Shown here: positions 41,742 to 51,154 of the stretch, in pieces
Numbering within the stretch: position 1 is the first letter of the stretch
How the letters are laid out: every line of letters begins with the position of its first letter
Made by a program: the position numbers and the translations under genes
Assembly: GCF_021654795.1 (NCBI RefSeq)
Contig: NZ_AP025344.1
Span: 2,418,501-2,482,500 of the forward strand
DNA: 64,000 nucleotides
Source of the DNA: Paenibacillus dendritiformis
GTDB lineage: Bacteria > Bacillota > Bacilli > Paenibacillales > Paenibacillaceae
Reading direction: 5' to 3'
The notes under the pieces: model-generated
What the model was told of the DNA's origin: nothing
Databases searched by the model: none
The model's input: only the letters and a program-made list of their open reading frames with translations

Positions 41742-44561
41742 ATGAGTGCAGATAATTCCTCACGCAGCAGCAATGACAAGCAGCATGTACGAGAAGATTG
41801 GTCAGCGGCCCGGGAGACTCCGAGAGGACCTGGGCAGCCTTACCTCCACGGGTACAATGCCAAGGAATTGAAAGCGTGGTCACCAGACACGGATCCGTAT
41901 GCACGCTTTTTCCGTTCGCGGGTTCCGCTCGCGAAGCGGATAGCACCGTTTGCCCCGACTCAGGCGCACCCTGCGCTGACCTATCAGGCGAAGGTGATGA
42001 ACTTGTCAGCCGATTACGACAAAGAGGAATGGTTCGGGGCCTACCGCTATAATGACAGCTTCAGCAGGAACGTCCTGAAGTTCTGGCAGTACCAAGATAT
42101 TTATGCGGCATGGCACGGACTGCCGGTATATGGTTCACCGGAGGAGGACCGGCAATACGGCGTCGTGAATCTTCCGAATCCGGCGTATACCGACGCCGCG
42201 CACCGCAACGGCGTCATCAGCCTGGGCGGCTGGTTCTGGCCGCGCGACACCGATTTTGGCGAGTTGGTCGAGGAGACGGAAGACGGACGCTTCCCGGTCG
42301 CCGACAAAATGATCGAGATGGCGGAGTATTTCGGGTTCGACGGCTACTTCGTCAACCAGGAGGCGAGCATCAGTGAAGAGCATGCCGCTCAACTGATGAA
42401 GATGCTGAAATATATGCGCGAGAGCGGGCTGTACTTCAGCTGGTACGACAGTCTGGCGCCGAATGGCGAATTGCAGTATATCAATTTCTTCAATGAGATG
42501 AATGCGCCATGGGTTCTGGACCAGCGGGACGGCCGCCAGCCGAACGACAGCATATTCATTAACTACGCGTATACTCCCGAGCGGCTGGAGAACAGCAATG
42601 CTTACGCGAGAGAGATTGGACTGGATCCGTACGAAGCGCTCTATGCCGGCGTGGAAAACGACAAGTTCCGCTTCGAGCGCGGCAATGAGCTGAAATCGAT
42701 TTTCCGTGATGACGAGGCCCGCACTCCGCGCACGAGCGTGGCATTGTTCGGCACCGATATGGTATGGCACCGCGGGCCGAATCCGTCGGATCCGAAGATG
42801 CAGCAGTATATCGAGCATCGCGAGCGCATTTACTGGTCCGGCGCCACAGGCAACCCAGCGCAAAGCGGACGCGGCATCGGCTCGGAAGGAGAAAGCTGGG
42901 ACGGACTGGCGCATTTCATACCGGAGCGCTCGGTCATCGGTTCGTATCCGTTTGTTACGCGTTTCAACAACGGGCACGGGCTCGCTTTTTTCTTGAACGG
43001 AGAGGCGGCAAGCCGCAAAGGCTGGAACAACGTAAGCGCGCAAGAATTGCTTCCGACCTGGCAATGGTGGGTTGATTCCGAAGGGACTCCGCTTGCCGTG
43101 GATTATGATTACAGCACAGCTTGGAACGGCGGCTCGTCCATCAAAGCGGAAGGACTGCTGGATCCGGGAAGCAGCACAGACATTCGTTTATACAAGACGG
43201 ATTTGCCGACTGACACGGACGTGCTGTTATCGCTAACCTGCAAGCTTGACTGGTCTTTTGCCGGGAAGCATACGCAAGATGGCGAGAGGGACTCCGCTTT
43301 GCTGCAACTGCAATTGCTGCTATTCTATCAGGACCAGCCGGAGTCGCCGGAAGTGCGGCCATTCGCTGCGGTACCCGGCACAGACTGGACGACGCTTGCG
43401 CTGCAGCTTGCGGGCGGGACGAAGCGCCGGATCGCCGCCATCGGCATCCGCATCTCATCCCATACGGAGAAGAGTGTCGCGGTCAAGCTCAACTTGGGTG
43501 AGCTGAAGCTGATCGAGGAAGCGGCACGGATGCCTGTGCTGGCTGCTCCAGCCGGATTCCAGGTGGAGCATGCCTACATCAGCGAGGAGCAAGCCTCTAT
43601 AATATTGTCCTGGCAATTTGCCGATGATAGTGTTATCGATAACTTATGGTATTACGACTTGTATCGAGTGAAGGATGGGAAGCGGGAAGCGATAGGCCGA
43701 ATCTTCGATGACGTGTTTTACGTCAAATCCGTAGAGCGGCTCGGAGAGACCAAGCTTACCTTCGAAGCGGTGGCCGTGAACAAGGAAGGAGTTGCGGGAC
43801 AGCCGGCCGTCGCCGTATGGTCGTGGGGAGACGGCGAAGCAGTCGATGTCCAGGCTGGTCCGTACCCGGCCGAAAGCCTGCAGCCTCAATTCAACACGGA
43901 AGAGGATATCGTGCTCGAGCCAGGCTGGAGCCGGTATTTGAATATCCGCGTTGAGCCGGCGTGGGCCGATAATCTGTCACTGACATGGACCTCCAGCAAT
44001 GAAAGCGTCGTGACCGTCAATGAGCGCGGCCAGATTACGGCCGTGGGACCGGGCGAGGCGATCGTCACGGCGGCTACAGGCAAGCTGGCAGGCCAGGAGG
44101 GCCCATCGCTGGAGATAAAAGTGAGTGTCGTAGCGCCAGAGGCGGCCCCGGAAGGAGGCATCACGCTGGAAGCGGAGCATTACGACCGTTCGAACGGACT
44201 ATTTGTGCCAGGCACGTATGTGCATGTCCGCGATTTGCATTTCGCTAACTGGATGGCGTTCGATGATGTCGATTTCGGCGCGGAAGGCGTGACCCACATT
44301 ACCGTTCGCGCTGCCGTCTTGACGGAAGAGACACGGATGCTCATTCATATCGGCGATGCGGAGGGCCCGCTGGTAGCGGATATGGATCTGCCGTTGAAGG
44401 ACGGGAAGCTGGCGCCTTTCTATCATAACTACTCGATGGAATTGGCCCAGCGGCTTACCGGACCACAGACGCTGTATATCACCTTCCAAAACCCGAATAT
44501 CCGCCGTTGGCAAATCCGGGATACGGGGATCGCGGACATCGATTGGATCCACTTTTCATAA
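41742..44561 (+). CDS. Endo-beta-N-acetylglucosaminidase, GH85
   Basis: A 939-residue enzyme that cuts the chitobiose core of N-glycans. The GH85 barrel covers about residues 80-430. GFDGYFVNQE at about 197-206 holds the catalytic Asn/Glu pair, and GWFWPRD and WYDS are substrate-side motifs. Ig-like and Big2-like domains (WTSSNESVVTV, about 737-795) and a CBM6-like domain (EAEHYD to the end, about 806-939) follow. No signal peptide is seen. The N-terminus is polar (MSADNSSRSS). The ATG at 41742 has GAGAGG upstream. Together with the GH38 mannosidase it fits N-glycan use. Confidence 0.88.
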   Translation: MSADNSSRSSNDKQHVREDWSAARETPRGPGQPYLHGYNAKELKAWSPDTDPYARFFRSRVPLAKRIAPFAPTQAHPALTYQAKVMNLSADYDKEEWFGAYRYNDSFSRNVLKFWQYQDIYAAWHGLPVYGSPEEDRQYGVVNLPNPAYTDAAHRNGVISLGGWFWPRDTDFGELVEETEDGRFPVADKMIEMAEYFGFDGYFVNQEASISEEHAAQLMKMLKYMRESGLYFSWYDSLAPNGELQYINFFNEMNAPWVLDQRDGRQPNDSIFINYAYTPERLENSNAYAREIGLDPYEALYAGVENDKFRFERGNELKSIFRDDEARTPRTSVALFGTDMVWHRGPNPSDPKMQQYIEHRERIYWSGATGNPAQSGRGIGSEGESWDGLAHFIPERSVIGSYPFVTRFNNGHGLAFFLNGEAASRKGWNNVSAQELLPTWQWWVDSEGTPLAVDYDYSTAWNGGSSIKAEGLLDPGSSTDIRLYKTDLPTDTDVLLSLTCKLDWSFAGKHTQDGERDSALLQLQLLLFYQDQPESPEVRPFAAVPGTDWTTLALQLAGGTKRRIAAIGIRISSHTEKSVAVKLNLGELKLIEEAARMPVLAAPAGFQVEHAYISEEQASIILSWQFADDSVIDNLWYYDLYRVKDGKREAIGRIFDDVFYVKSVERLGETKLTFEAVAVNKEGVAGQPAVAVWSWGDGEAVDVQAGPYPAESLQPQFNTEEDIVLEPGWSRYLNIRVEPAWADNLSLTWTSSNESVVTVNERGQITAVGPGEAIVTAATGKLAGQEGPSLEIKVSVVAPEAAPEGGITLEAEHYDRSNGLFVPGTYVHVRDLHFANWMAFDDVDFGAEGVTHITVRAAVLTEETRMLIHIGDAEGPLVADMDLPLKDGKLAPFYHNYSMELAQRLTGPQTLYITFQNPNIRRWQIRDTGIADIDWIHFS

Positions 44562-44581
44562 TATAATACAGGCTATAGACT

Positions 44582-44618
44582 GCCGGCCCTGGACATGGAT
44601 CCGGGGCTGGCGTTTTTT
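44582..44618 (+). terminator. Intrinsic terminator of the GH85 gene
   Basis: GCCGGCCC pairs with GGGGCTGGC (one G-T or bulge) and is followed by TTTTTT. Confidence 0.85.
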
Positions 44619-44909
44619 ATGTAGAGGAGTGAACTCTTTTGTTTCTCCTTCACTTCTCAAGCCGTTTACCATTTATATCGGCTCCGTTTCTCCTTCGGAG
44701 TATCCCATTTATCCTTGTTTCAAGACCTTTTCTCCACTATCCCATCGACTCAGCCAATGGCCGGGCACGGCTCGTACATAGGAATTTACAACCTACAGCC
44801 GCAAAATAGGGGTGCTGAGAGCACGCTCATATACCGAAAATTATAGAGCAAGTTCATATTCCCGCTCTGGCCTGTTCGGATGAGTATGGGAGCTTACAGG
44901 ATTGGAAAA
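44619..44909. other. Gene-free stretch with one inverted repeat-core copy
   Basis: No gene seen. It contains the complement of CTGAGTCGATGGGATAGTGG near 44735-44755, a single copy of the window-wide repeat core. Confidence 0.45.
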
Positions 44910-45827
44910 TTAAGCGGCAAATCGGTTATAAGAACGACTGCGAAGAGAACGATTGAAACCGCCGGGAAGGAGTGGCTGGATCGATATCGACGTGCACAGC
45001 TGAAGAAGCCGCTGCATACTACAGGCGTGCTCAACCTGTGCATTATAGCGAAAGCAAAATTCATCCAAATAAGCCTGCAAATATTTTGACCCAATCCCGT
45101 GAAATGTATTGTTCATCCAGCGCCAGGCTTGCCGGAAGGTCTGATATAAGCGGCCATTTCGGCGTACTTGGATGTGGAAGCGGTTGATGCAGGTTTCGTC
45201 TGGGTTTTCCGTATGCCGTGCTGCAAATTCGTCGCAGCCGCTTGGCAGCAAAAGTTTTTTGCTGCAATGTTGGGGGTCAACTTTCTTCATTTTTAATATG
45301 CCTCTATGGGTGGATGCACCTGTCACCGATTCGGCAATTATTAATGGACATTCTTTTGGATGAAGTTGGATGGGGGACAGAACGGAACGCCCATAGAACG
45401 CTACGAAGCCCTGAACAATGCCGGGTAGAGGGCGGGTGGCATCACTATGACTGATTGCAGTTCTAATCTTATGCAGGATTAACCATGCCGTCTTGTAGGT
45501 GACTTGAATAATCGATTGCAGTTGGACGGCATTAATCCCTCTATCCGTACGGGAGACTAGCCACAGAGCGGTCAGCCACTTCCGAAGGGAAGTACGGCTT
45601 CCCTCCATGACCGTTCCCGCTGTTAAGGAGGCTTGATATCCGCAGGCGCTGCATTGATGAAGAGGGAGGCGGCGAGTATTGATGAGAGAAGCGCGGCTAT
45701 GGTTGCAGCGCGGGCAGACGAAGCCCTGCGGCCATTTCAGATGCGTGAGAAATGCAGCACAGGCCGATTCCGTAGGAAACTGGCGCTCCAATTGTTCCAC
45801 ACTATCGATATCCTCCCAGTTCAACAT
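44910..45827 (-). CDS. IS1595-like transposase relic, LexA-controlled
   Basis: A 305-residue protein with an N-terminal IS1595-type zinc ribbon (CPRCNHSRASLI, HQCSACGYQ, about residues 37-66) and an ISXO2-like C-terminus (FHGIGSKYLQAYLDEFCFRYN). The expected first catalytic block (VxVDE) is replaced by IVQGFVAFY, so at least one DDE residue is gone. GGAGG lies eight bases before the ATG at 45827, with a TTG at 45830 as an alternative. There are no inverted-repeat ends. Its promoter carries two SOS boxes. This looks like a domesticated or dying transposase gene kept as an open frame. Confidence 0.7.
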   Translation of the reverse strand: MLNWEDIDSVEQLERQFPTESACAAFLTHLKWPQGFVCPRCNHSRASLINTRRLPLHQCSACGYQASLTAGTVMEGSRTSLRKWLTALWLVSRTDRGINAVQLQSIIQVTYKTAWLILHKIRTAISHSDATRPLPGIVQGFVAFYGRSVLSPIQLHPKECPLIIAESVTGASTHRGILKMKKVDPQHCSKKLLLPSGCDEFAARHTENPDETCINRFHIQVRRNGRLYQTFRQAWRWMNNTFHGIGSKYLQAYLDEFCFRYNAQVEHACSMQRLLQLCTSISIQPLLPGGFNRSLRSRSYNRFAA

Positions 45828-45864
45828 CAAGATAACCTCCGCATATTACAGTATTCAAGATCGG

Positions 45865-45878
45865 GGAACAAATGTTCC
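45865..45878. promoter_or_regulatory. LexA (DinR) box 1
   Basis: GGAACAAATGTTCC matches the Bacillus consensus CGAACRNRYGTTYC at 13 of 14 positions and sits a few bases downstream of the predicted transcription start. Confidence 0.75.
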
Positions 45879-45888
45879 TGGTAGTTTT

Positions 45889-45917
45889 AGTATAACAAAC
45901 ATATGTTCTTGTGTCTA
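45889..45917 (-). promoter_or_regulatory. Sigma-A promoter of the transposase relic
   Basis: On the minus strand TAGACA (45917-45912) and TATACT (45894-45889) are separated by exactly 17 bp. Transcription would start near 45882, some 55 bp upstream of the start codon. Confidence 0.75.
45896..45909. promoter_or_regulatory. LexA (DinR) box 2
   Basis: On the minus strand AGAACATATGTTTG fits CGAACRNRYGTTYC at 12 of 14 positions and lies entirely within the 17-bp spacer of the promoter. Confidence 0.65.
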
Positions 45918-46165
45918 GTGTTTAATAGGTAATTTTGAGAAAAATATAATTTCTTCCCATCGTGCGGTTGCCTGAATGATCATCTACCTTAACTACCCCC
46001 TTAAGACAGTGAAAGAATAAGAAAGTAAAACAAGAAAGCAGGCAAAATTTATGACATAAAATTTTCCTGGAGAAAGGATGAGGTCTCACCAATGTTTGGA
46101 GTGAGGAAAGGCGAGCGAAGATAATGGCCGCAACGCACAGGCTCCGAGATGTTGAGTAAGTCAGG

Positions 46166-46400
46166 ACTGAGACGCCGGGATAGCGAGCCTAAGAGTGTAA
46201 GATGAAGAAAGCAAACTGAGACGCCGGGATAGCGAGCCTAAGAGTGTAAGATGGAGAGCGCGAACTGAGACGCCGGGATAGCGAGCCTAAGAGCGTAAAA
46301 TGAAGAGAGCGAACTGAGACGCTGGGATAGCGAGCATAAGAGCGTAAGATGAAGAGAGCGAACTGAGACGACGGGATAACGACCTTATAAGCGCAAGTTG
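46166..46400. repeat. Tandem 49-bp repeat, about 4.7 copies, GGGATAGCGA core
   Basis: Units of 49 bp begin ACTGAGACGCCGGGATAGCG and continue AGCCTAAGAGYGTAAGATGA, ending in a GA-rich tail. Copies start at 46166, 46215, 46264, 46313 and 46362 (partial). The first 20 bases correspond to the head of the 28- and 32-bp units elsewhere in the window. Confidence 0.9.
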
Positions 46401-47255
46401 TACAATCACCTAACTCCGTTGAAGGGAGTTAATGCGATGGTGTGTTTACTGATTTAATGGGATAGAACAGTAAGTGAAAATCAACTAGGACAGTGAGTAG
46501 AGATGGTTGGTTCGGGGGGAGCAGGCCCTGAGTGGATAGGATAACAAGTAGAGAAGAGAAACACAGCTGCTGAGTCGGTGGGATAGTGAAAATAAGGTGC
46601 ATGTAGGTGAAGGGTGTTAACGACGGTTTGAGCTGAACCGACGGGATACCGGATAAGAGAGTGCTAGGTCCCAGAGTACGGGGACGGACCGTGGGAAATT
46701 TTTTTAAGATAGGAATTGGATTACTTGAAAAGTTTGCTTAAATCGCTGAAAAAACGCAATCCGGCATGAAAGCGGAGGAAAAGTTTTATTTTTACGCTTG
46801 AGGACAGCATATTTTGTTTGTTTTGTCGATTTGCAACGCTTTAACTTAAACTCGCTTTTTAATAGAATGAAGATAATGATCGACACAGATCGCTTGGTCC
46901 TCGCTCTTTTCGATGAATGAGTTGTCCCTCCTTTACTTTATGCTCATTCATGATTTTTCAGTTCTTCTCTTCGCCGGCTTGAAGCCGTATTCATTTTGTC
47001 AATGGCCTGCAACCTGACAACCTCATTGCAGCCAACCCTTTTTATGAAAATCATTGGATTATTTCCACCAACGGCAGCTTCGACTGCCTTACTTTGCCGT
47101 TCAGACATGTAAGGAGATGATAGCGGCTGTTCTGCAGCGGTAGTTCAATGCAAAAAGATGAAACTTTATGGTCAGGTTTCATGAAAAAATGAAGTCCCTT
47201 TCTTTTTTTTGGCACTTTTTCATGTGGATGAAACGACGGAACGGGAGGCGCATTT
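46401..47255. other. Gene-free stretch upstream of urease operon
   Basis: No supported gene. Diverged single repeat cores lie near 46565 (CTGAGTCGGTGGGATAGTGA) and 46630. Three inverted repeats are visible: ATGAATGAG/CTCATTCAT at 46913-46951, TGTCA-N13-TGACA at 46997-47019 and ATGAAAC/GTTTCAT at 47158-47182. The last two are candidate regulator sites for the urease operon. The TGTCA pair has the wrong spacing for a standard GlnR/TnrA box. Confidence 0.4.
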
Positions 47256-47558
47256 ATGAGATTGACACCTCGGGAACAGGAAAAGCTGATGATCGTCGTT
47301 GCGGCGGATCTGGCCCGCAGACGCAAGGACCGCGGCTTGAAGTTGAATTACCCGGAGGCCATCGCTTTGATTACATATGAACTTATCGAAGGCGCGAGGG
47401 ATGGAAAAACTGTCGCTCAGCTCATGAGCGAGGGCGCCACTATCCTTACGCGGGAAGATGTGATGGACGGGGTAGCGGAAATGATTCCTGATATTCAGGT
47501 CGAGGCGACGTTCCCTGACGGTACGAAGCTGGTCACAGTGCATGAGCCGATACGTTAA
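47256..47558 (+). CDS. ureA: Urease gamma subunit
   Basis: A 100-residue smallest urease subunit with the family opening [38 protein letters not shown] and [13 protein letters not shown] near the end. Start after GGGAGG. With UreB and UreC it forms the nickel enzyme that hydrolyses urea to ammonia and carbamate. It heads the operon. Unusually, 294 bp of repetitive DNA separate it from ureB. Confidence 0.97.
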   Translation: MRLTPREQEKLMIVVAADLARRRKDRGLKLNYPEAIALITYELIEGARDGKTVAQLMSEGATILTREDVMDGVAEMIPDIQVEATFPDGTKLVTVHEPIR

Positions 47559-47578
47559 GTCCGGCATGGGCCGCTGCG

Positions 47579-47741
47579 GTAAAACCGGATAACAGAACCT
47601 CTTCGGTAAGCCTGGTAGGTAGAACCGGTACGACAAAGCGGGCTAGTTGAACCGCTACGGTAAATCCGGATTGGTACTAACTCTACGGTAAGCCTGATAG
47701 TTGGAACCGGTACGGTAGGCCCGAAAGTCAGAACCGTTACG
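47579..47741. repeat. Degenerate 27-bp tandem repeat between ureA and ureB
   Basis: Six imperfect units of 27-28 bp, starting at 47579, 47606, 47633, 47660, 47688 and 47715, share a GTAAGCCTGGTA...GAACCGGTACG pattern, with weaker traces to about 47790. Each unit is about nine codons long, so the minus-strand reading gives a repeated peptide (YRSGSTSPL-like), but there is no start site for it. Confidence 0.8.
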
Positions 47742-47852
47742 GCAGGTCCTATACGATAGGCCCGCTTGACAGGCCCAGGCCCGACACGGTATGTCCCGTA
47801 TGGGGAGTGAAAAGCCGCTTGTATCCTATTCACGTCGAAGGAGGAGTATTGC

Positions 47853-48239
47853 TTGAAACCGGGTGAGTTTATTTTACGGGACGATGAAATCGTTTGCAAC
47901 GAGGGGCGAAGCACGATTACCGTCTCCGTGTTGAATCTTGGGGACCGGCCGATTCAAGTCGGATCGCATTTTCATTTCTATGAAGCGAACAGCGCGCTTC
48001 AATTCGAACGGGAGCTTGCCTATGGCATGCATCTTAATATTCCGTCGGGCGCGGCTGTCCGTTTCGAGCCAGGGGATCGGAAGGATGTCGAACTCGTGCC
48101 TTTTACGGGAACGCGGCATGTCTACGGATTGAACAACAAGACGGAGGGATCGCTGGATGAGCGGGTCGTGTTGAATACGATAGGCAAGGATTTCGAACAG
48201 CGGGAGTCCGAGACAAAGAAGAAGGAGACATTATCATGA
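47853..48239 (+). CDS. ureB: Urease beta subunit
   Basis: A 128-residue subunit starting [19 protein letters not shown] from a TTG with AAGGAGGAG upstream. [12 protein letters not shown] and [14 protein letters not shown] (AAVRFEPGD) segments are typical. The C-terminal tail ([13 protein letters not shown]) is longer than in minimal UreB. It overlaps ureC by 4 bp. Confidence 0.96.
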   Translation: MKPGEFILRDDEIVCNEGRSTITVSVLNLGDRPIQVGSHFHFYEANSALQFERELAYGMHLNIPSGAAVRFEPGDRKDVELVPFTGTRHVYGLNNKTEGSLDERVVLNTIGKDFEQRESETKKKETLS

Positions 48240-49951
48240 GTTTTCGCATGAGCAGACGCCAGTATGCCGATATGTACGGCCCAACGGTCGGCGATGCGGT
48301 CCGCTTGGCGGATACGGATTTGTTCATCGAGATCGAGAAGGACTTCACACGATACGGGGATGAAGCGAAGTTCGGCGGAGGCAAATCAATCCGCGACGGA
48401 ATGGGCCAGCATCCGCTGATTACCCGCGATGAGGGTGCGATGGATCTCGTAATCACCAATGCGATCATCGTCGATTATACCGGTATCTATAAAGCGGATA
48501 TCGGGATTCGTGACGGGAAAATCGCGGGTATCGGGAAGAGCGGAAATCCGCTCGTCATGGACGGGGTCGATCTGGTTATCGGAGCGTGCACGGAAATTCT
48601 CGCCGCGGAGGGTATGATTGTTACGGCGGGGGGCATCGATACGCATGTTCATTTTATTAACCCTGCCCAGGTCGAGCATGCGCTGGCCTCCGGGTTGACG
48701 ACTTTGATCGGAGGGGGCACCGGCCCGGCTGAGGGCTCGAAGGCGACAACCTGCACCCCGGGGCAATGGAACATGCACCGGATGCTGGAGGCCGCTGAAG
48801 GCCTGCCTATCAATGTCGGCTTCCTGGGCAAGGGAAGCGGCGCAACGGAGGAGCCGATGGCCGAGCAGATCCGTGCCGGTGCCATCGGTTTGAAGGTGCA
48901 CGAGGATTGGGGAGCGACGGCGTCAGCCATCGATTATGCACTGCGGGTCGCTGACAAGTACGATGTTCAGGTCGCGCTCCATTCCGATACGCTCAATGAG
49001 GGCGGGTTCGTGGAAGATACGATTGCCGCCATCCGCGGCCGAATCATTCATACGTATCATACCGAGGGCGCCGGCGGTGGCCATGCGCCGGACATGATCA
49101 AAATGGCCGGACTCGCCAATGTGCTGCCGAGTTCCACCAATCCGACCCGTCCGTTCACGGTCAATACGGTGGACGAGCATCTGGATATGCTGATGGTCTG
49201 TCATCATCTCGATCCGAGCGTGCCGGAGGATGTCGCCTTTGCCGACTCCCGGATTCGCGCCGAGACGATTGCGGCGGAAGATATTTTGCATGATATTGGG
49301 GTATTCAGCATGGTCAGTTCCGATTCACAGGCGATGGGCCGCGTCGGGGAAGTCGTTACGCGGACGTGGCAGACGGCGGACAAGATGAAGAAGCAGCGCG
49401 GGAAGCTGGCAGAGGATGCCGGCAAGGCGGGGGATAACTACCGCGTGAGACGGTATGTGGCCAAATATACGATAAACCCGGCCTTGACGCATGGCATCGC
49501 CGATTATGCCGGATCGATTGAAGTCGGGAAAATGGCTGACTTGGTGCTGTGGAACCCGGCATTTTTCGGGGTAAAGCCGGATGTTGTATTGAAGAGCGGC
49601 TTTGTAGTCATGAGCTTGATGGGGGATGGCAACGCTTCGATTCCGACTCCCCAGCCATACAATTATCGCCCGATGTATGCGGCGGCAGGCAAGGCGCTTG
49701 GCCGCACCTCGGTGACATTTATGTCCCAGGCGGCCCTTGACGAGGATGTACCCGGGAAGCTGGGACTGAACAAGATCGTCCTGCCGGTGCGGGGCATTCG
49801 CCGCATCACGAAGCGGGATATGGCCTTGAATGGAGAGACACCGGATATTTTCGTCGATCCGCAGACCTATGAGGTGCGGGTGAACGGAGAGCTTTTGACT
49901 TGCGAGCCGGTGGATGTGGTGCCGATGGCGCAGCGGTATTTCCTGTTCTGA
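48236..49951 (+). CDS. ureC: Urease alpha subunit
   Basis: A 571-residue catalytic subunit. The di-nickel site is complete: DTHVHF, the carbamylated Lys220 in GLKVHEDWG, the HSDTLNEGG and [15 protein letters not shown] blocks, the flap MVCHHLD, and the Asp in SSDSQAMGR. Length and residue number (Lys220) match classic Bacillus-type urease. Translationally coupled to ureB. Confidence 0.98.
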   Translation: MSFRMSRRQYADMYGPTVGDAVRLADTDLFIEIEKDFTRYGDEAKFGGGKSIRDGMGQHPLITRDEGAMDLVITNAIIVDYTGIYKADIGIRDGKIAGIGKSGNPLVMDGVDLVIGACTEILAAEGMIVTAGGIDTHVHFINPAQVEHALASGLTTLIGGGTGPAEGSKATTCTPGQWNMHRMLEAAEGLPINVGFLGKGSGATEEPMAEQIRAGAIGLKVHEDWGATASAIDYALRVADKYDVQVALHSDTLNEGGFVEDTIAAIRGRIIHTYHTEGAGGGHAPDMIKMAGLANVLPSSTNPTRPFTVNTVDEHLDMLMVCHHLDPSVPEDVAFADSRIRAETIAAEDILHDIGVFSMVSSDSQAMGRVGEVVTRTWQTADKMKKQRGKLAEDAGKAGDNYRVRRYVAKYTINPALTHGIADYAGSIEVGKMADLVLWNPAFFGVKPDVVLKSGFVVMSLMGDGNASIPTPQPYNYRPMYAAAGKALGRTSVTFMSQAALDEDVPGKLGLNKIVLPVRGIRRITKRDMALNGETPDIFVDPQTYEVRVNGELLTCEPVDVVPMAQRYFLF

Positions 49952-49976
49952 CACATAACGAGGATGAGGTGAAGCT

Positions 49977-50429
49977 ATGATAATCGAACAAATCGCTGGC
50001 CGTTTGGCCGATTTGAGCCCCGAGGAGCGGGCAAGCCGGCATTTGGAAAAAGTATTTATGGCGAGCGAAGATATGTTGAAGTCGATTCAGCGGGTGACGA
50101 CGGATCACGGCAACGAGATCGGCATCCGGCTTGCGCAGCGGACCGAACTCAAGGACGGGGATATTTTGTATATGGATGACAAAAACATGATCGTCATCGA
50201 AGTTCTGCCGGATGATGTGCTTGTGATTCAGCCCCGCTCGATTCGGGAGATGGGCGAGATCGCTCACAAGCTCGGCAACCGCCATTTGCCGGCGCAGTTC
50301 GAGGGGGAAGCGATGGTCGTCCAGTACGACTATCTAGTGGAGGAGCAGCTGACGCAGGACGGAATTCCCTTTGCCCGCGAGAACAAGAAAATGAAGCAAG
50401 CGTTTCGCCATGTCGGTCATAAGCACTAG
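49977..50429 (+). CDS. ureE: Urease accessory protein UreE (nickel chaperone)
   Basis: A 150-residue metallochaperone that delivers nickel to the UreFGD complex. It contains the QRTELKDGDILYMDDK and AHKLGNRHLPAQFEGEAMVVQYD segments of the family. The C-terminus has only a modest His tail (FRHVGHKH). Its last 20 bp overlap ureF. Confidence 0.95.
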   Translation: MIIEQIAGRLADLSPEERASRHLEKVFMASEDMLKSIQRVTTDHGNEIGIRLAQRTELKDGDILYMDDKNMIVIEVLPDDVLVIQPRSIREMGEIAHKLGNRHLPAQFEGEAMVVQYDYLVEEQLTQDGIPFARENKKMKQAFRHVGHKH

Positions 50430-51108
50430 TGCGCTGCTCTCGCTGCTGCAGTGGTGCGACTCGAACTTCCCGTCGGGCGCGTTCAATCATTCGTTCGGAC
50501 TCGAGACGTATATGCAGAGCGGCCAGGTGACAGACAAGTCGTCCTTCAAGCTCTGGCTGGAGGCGTATGTGCTGGAACAGTTAGTATGCAATGATCTGCT
50601 GGCTTGCCGCCTTGCCTATGAAGCGCTGGAGGCGAATGCGCCGGAAGAGATCTGGCGCCTGGATCGGCTGATGGCGATTCAGTGCATTCCGCGGGAGACG
50701 CGGGAAGGCATGCGACGCATCGGCGAGAGAATGGTGAAGCTGGCGACCGAACTATATGACTCGCCAGCTGTAGCCCACTACAGCAAACGGCTGGCCGCGA
50801 AGGAGTCGTTCGGCCATCCGGCGATAGCCTTCGCCTTGATGGCCTTCCACGTCGGGGTCGATAAGGGAACCGCGGTGCTCTCCTGTCTGTACTCATCCGT
50901 ATCCGGCATGGTCCAGAACGGGGTGCGGGCGATTCCGTTGGGCCAGACGGACGGGCAGAAGCTGCTCCGGGAGCTGCAGCCGCTGCTTGAGCAGACCGCG
51001 CATCGGGTGCAGGCGCTGACGATCGATGACCTGGGCGTCGTCGCGCCCGGCCTGGAATGCGCCCAGATGAGGCATGAGCAGCTTCATATTCGGCTATTCA
51101 TGTCCTGA
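50410..51108 (+). CDS. ureF: Urease accessory protein UreF
   Basis: A 232-residue all-helical activator that gates GTP hydrolysis by UreG during urease maturation. The diagnostic N-terminus LLQWCDSNFPSGAFNHSFGLETY is present. It starts within ureE (20-bp overlap) and ends 46 bp before ureG. Confidence 0.95.
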   Translation: MSVISTSALLSLLQWCDSNFPSGAFNHSFGLETYMQSGQVTDKSSFKLWLEAYVLEQLVCNDLLACRLAYEALEANAPEEIWRLDRLMAIQCIPRETREGMRRIGERMVKLATELYDSPAVAHYSKRLAAKESFGHPAIAFALMAFHVGVDKGTAVLSCLYSSVSGMVQNGVRAIPLGQTDGQKLLRELQPLLEQTAHRVQALTIDDLGVVAPGLECAQMRHEQLHIRLFMS

Positions 51109-51154
51109 GAGCGCCGGAGAGCGGAACAAATTGACCATAAGGAAGTGATGCAGG

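Noticed and set aside
44910..45827. Active insertion sequence
   Set aside because: No terminal inverted repeats or target duplication were found, and the first catalytic block is altered.
46704..46886. 60-residue minus-strand frame rich in Lys and Phe
   Set aside because: AT-rich region, no ribosome-binding site, low complexity. Not supported.
46997..47019. TGTCA-N13-TGACA as a GlnR/TnrA site for urease
   Set aside because: GlnR/TnrA sites need TGTNA-N7-TNACA spacing. Here the gap is 13, so nitrogen control cannot be claimed.
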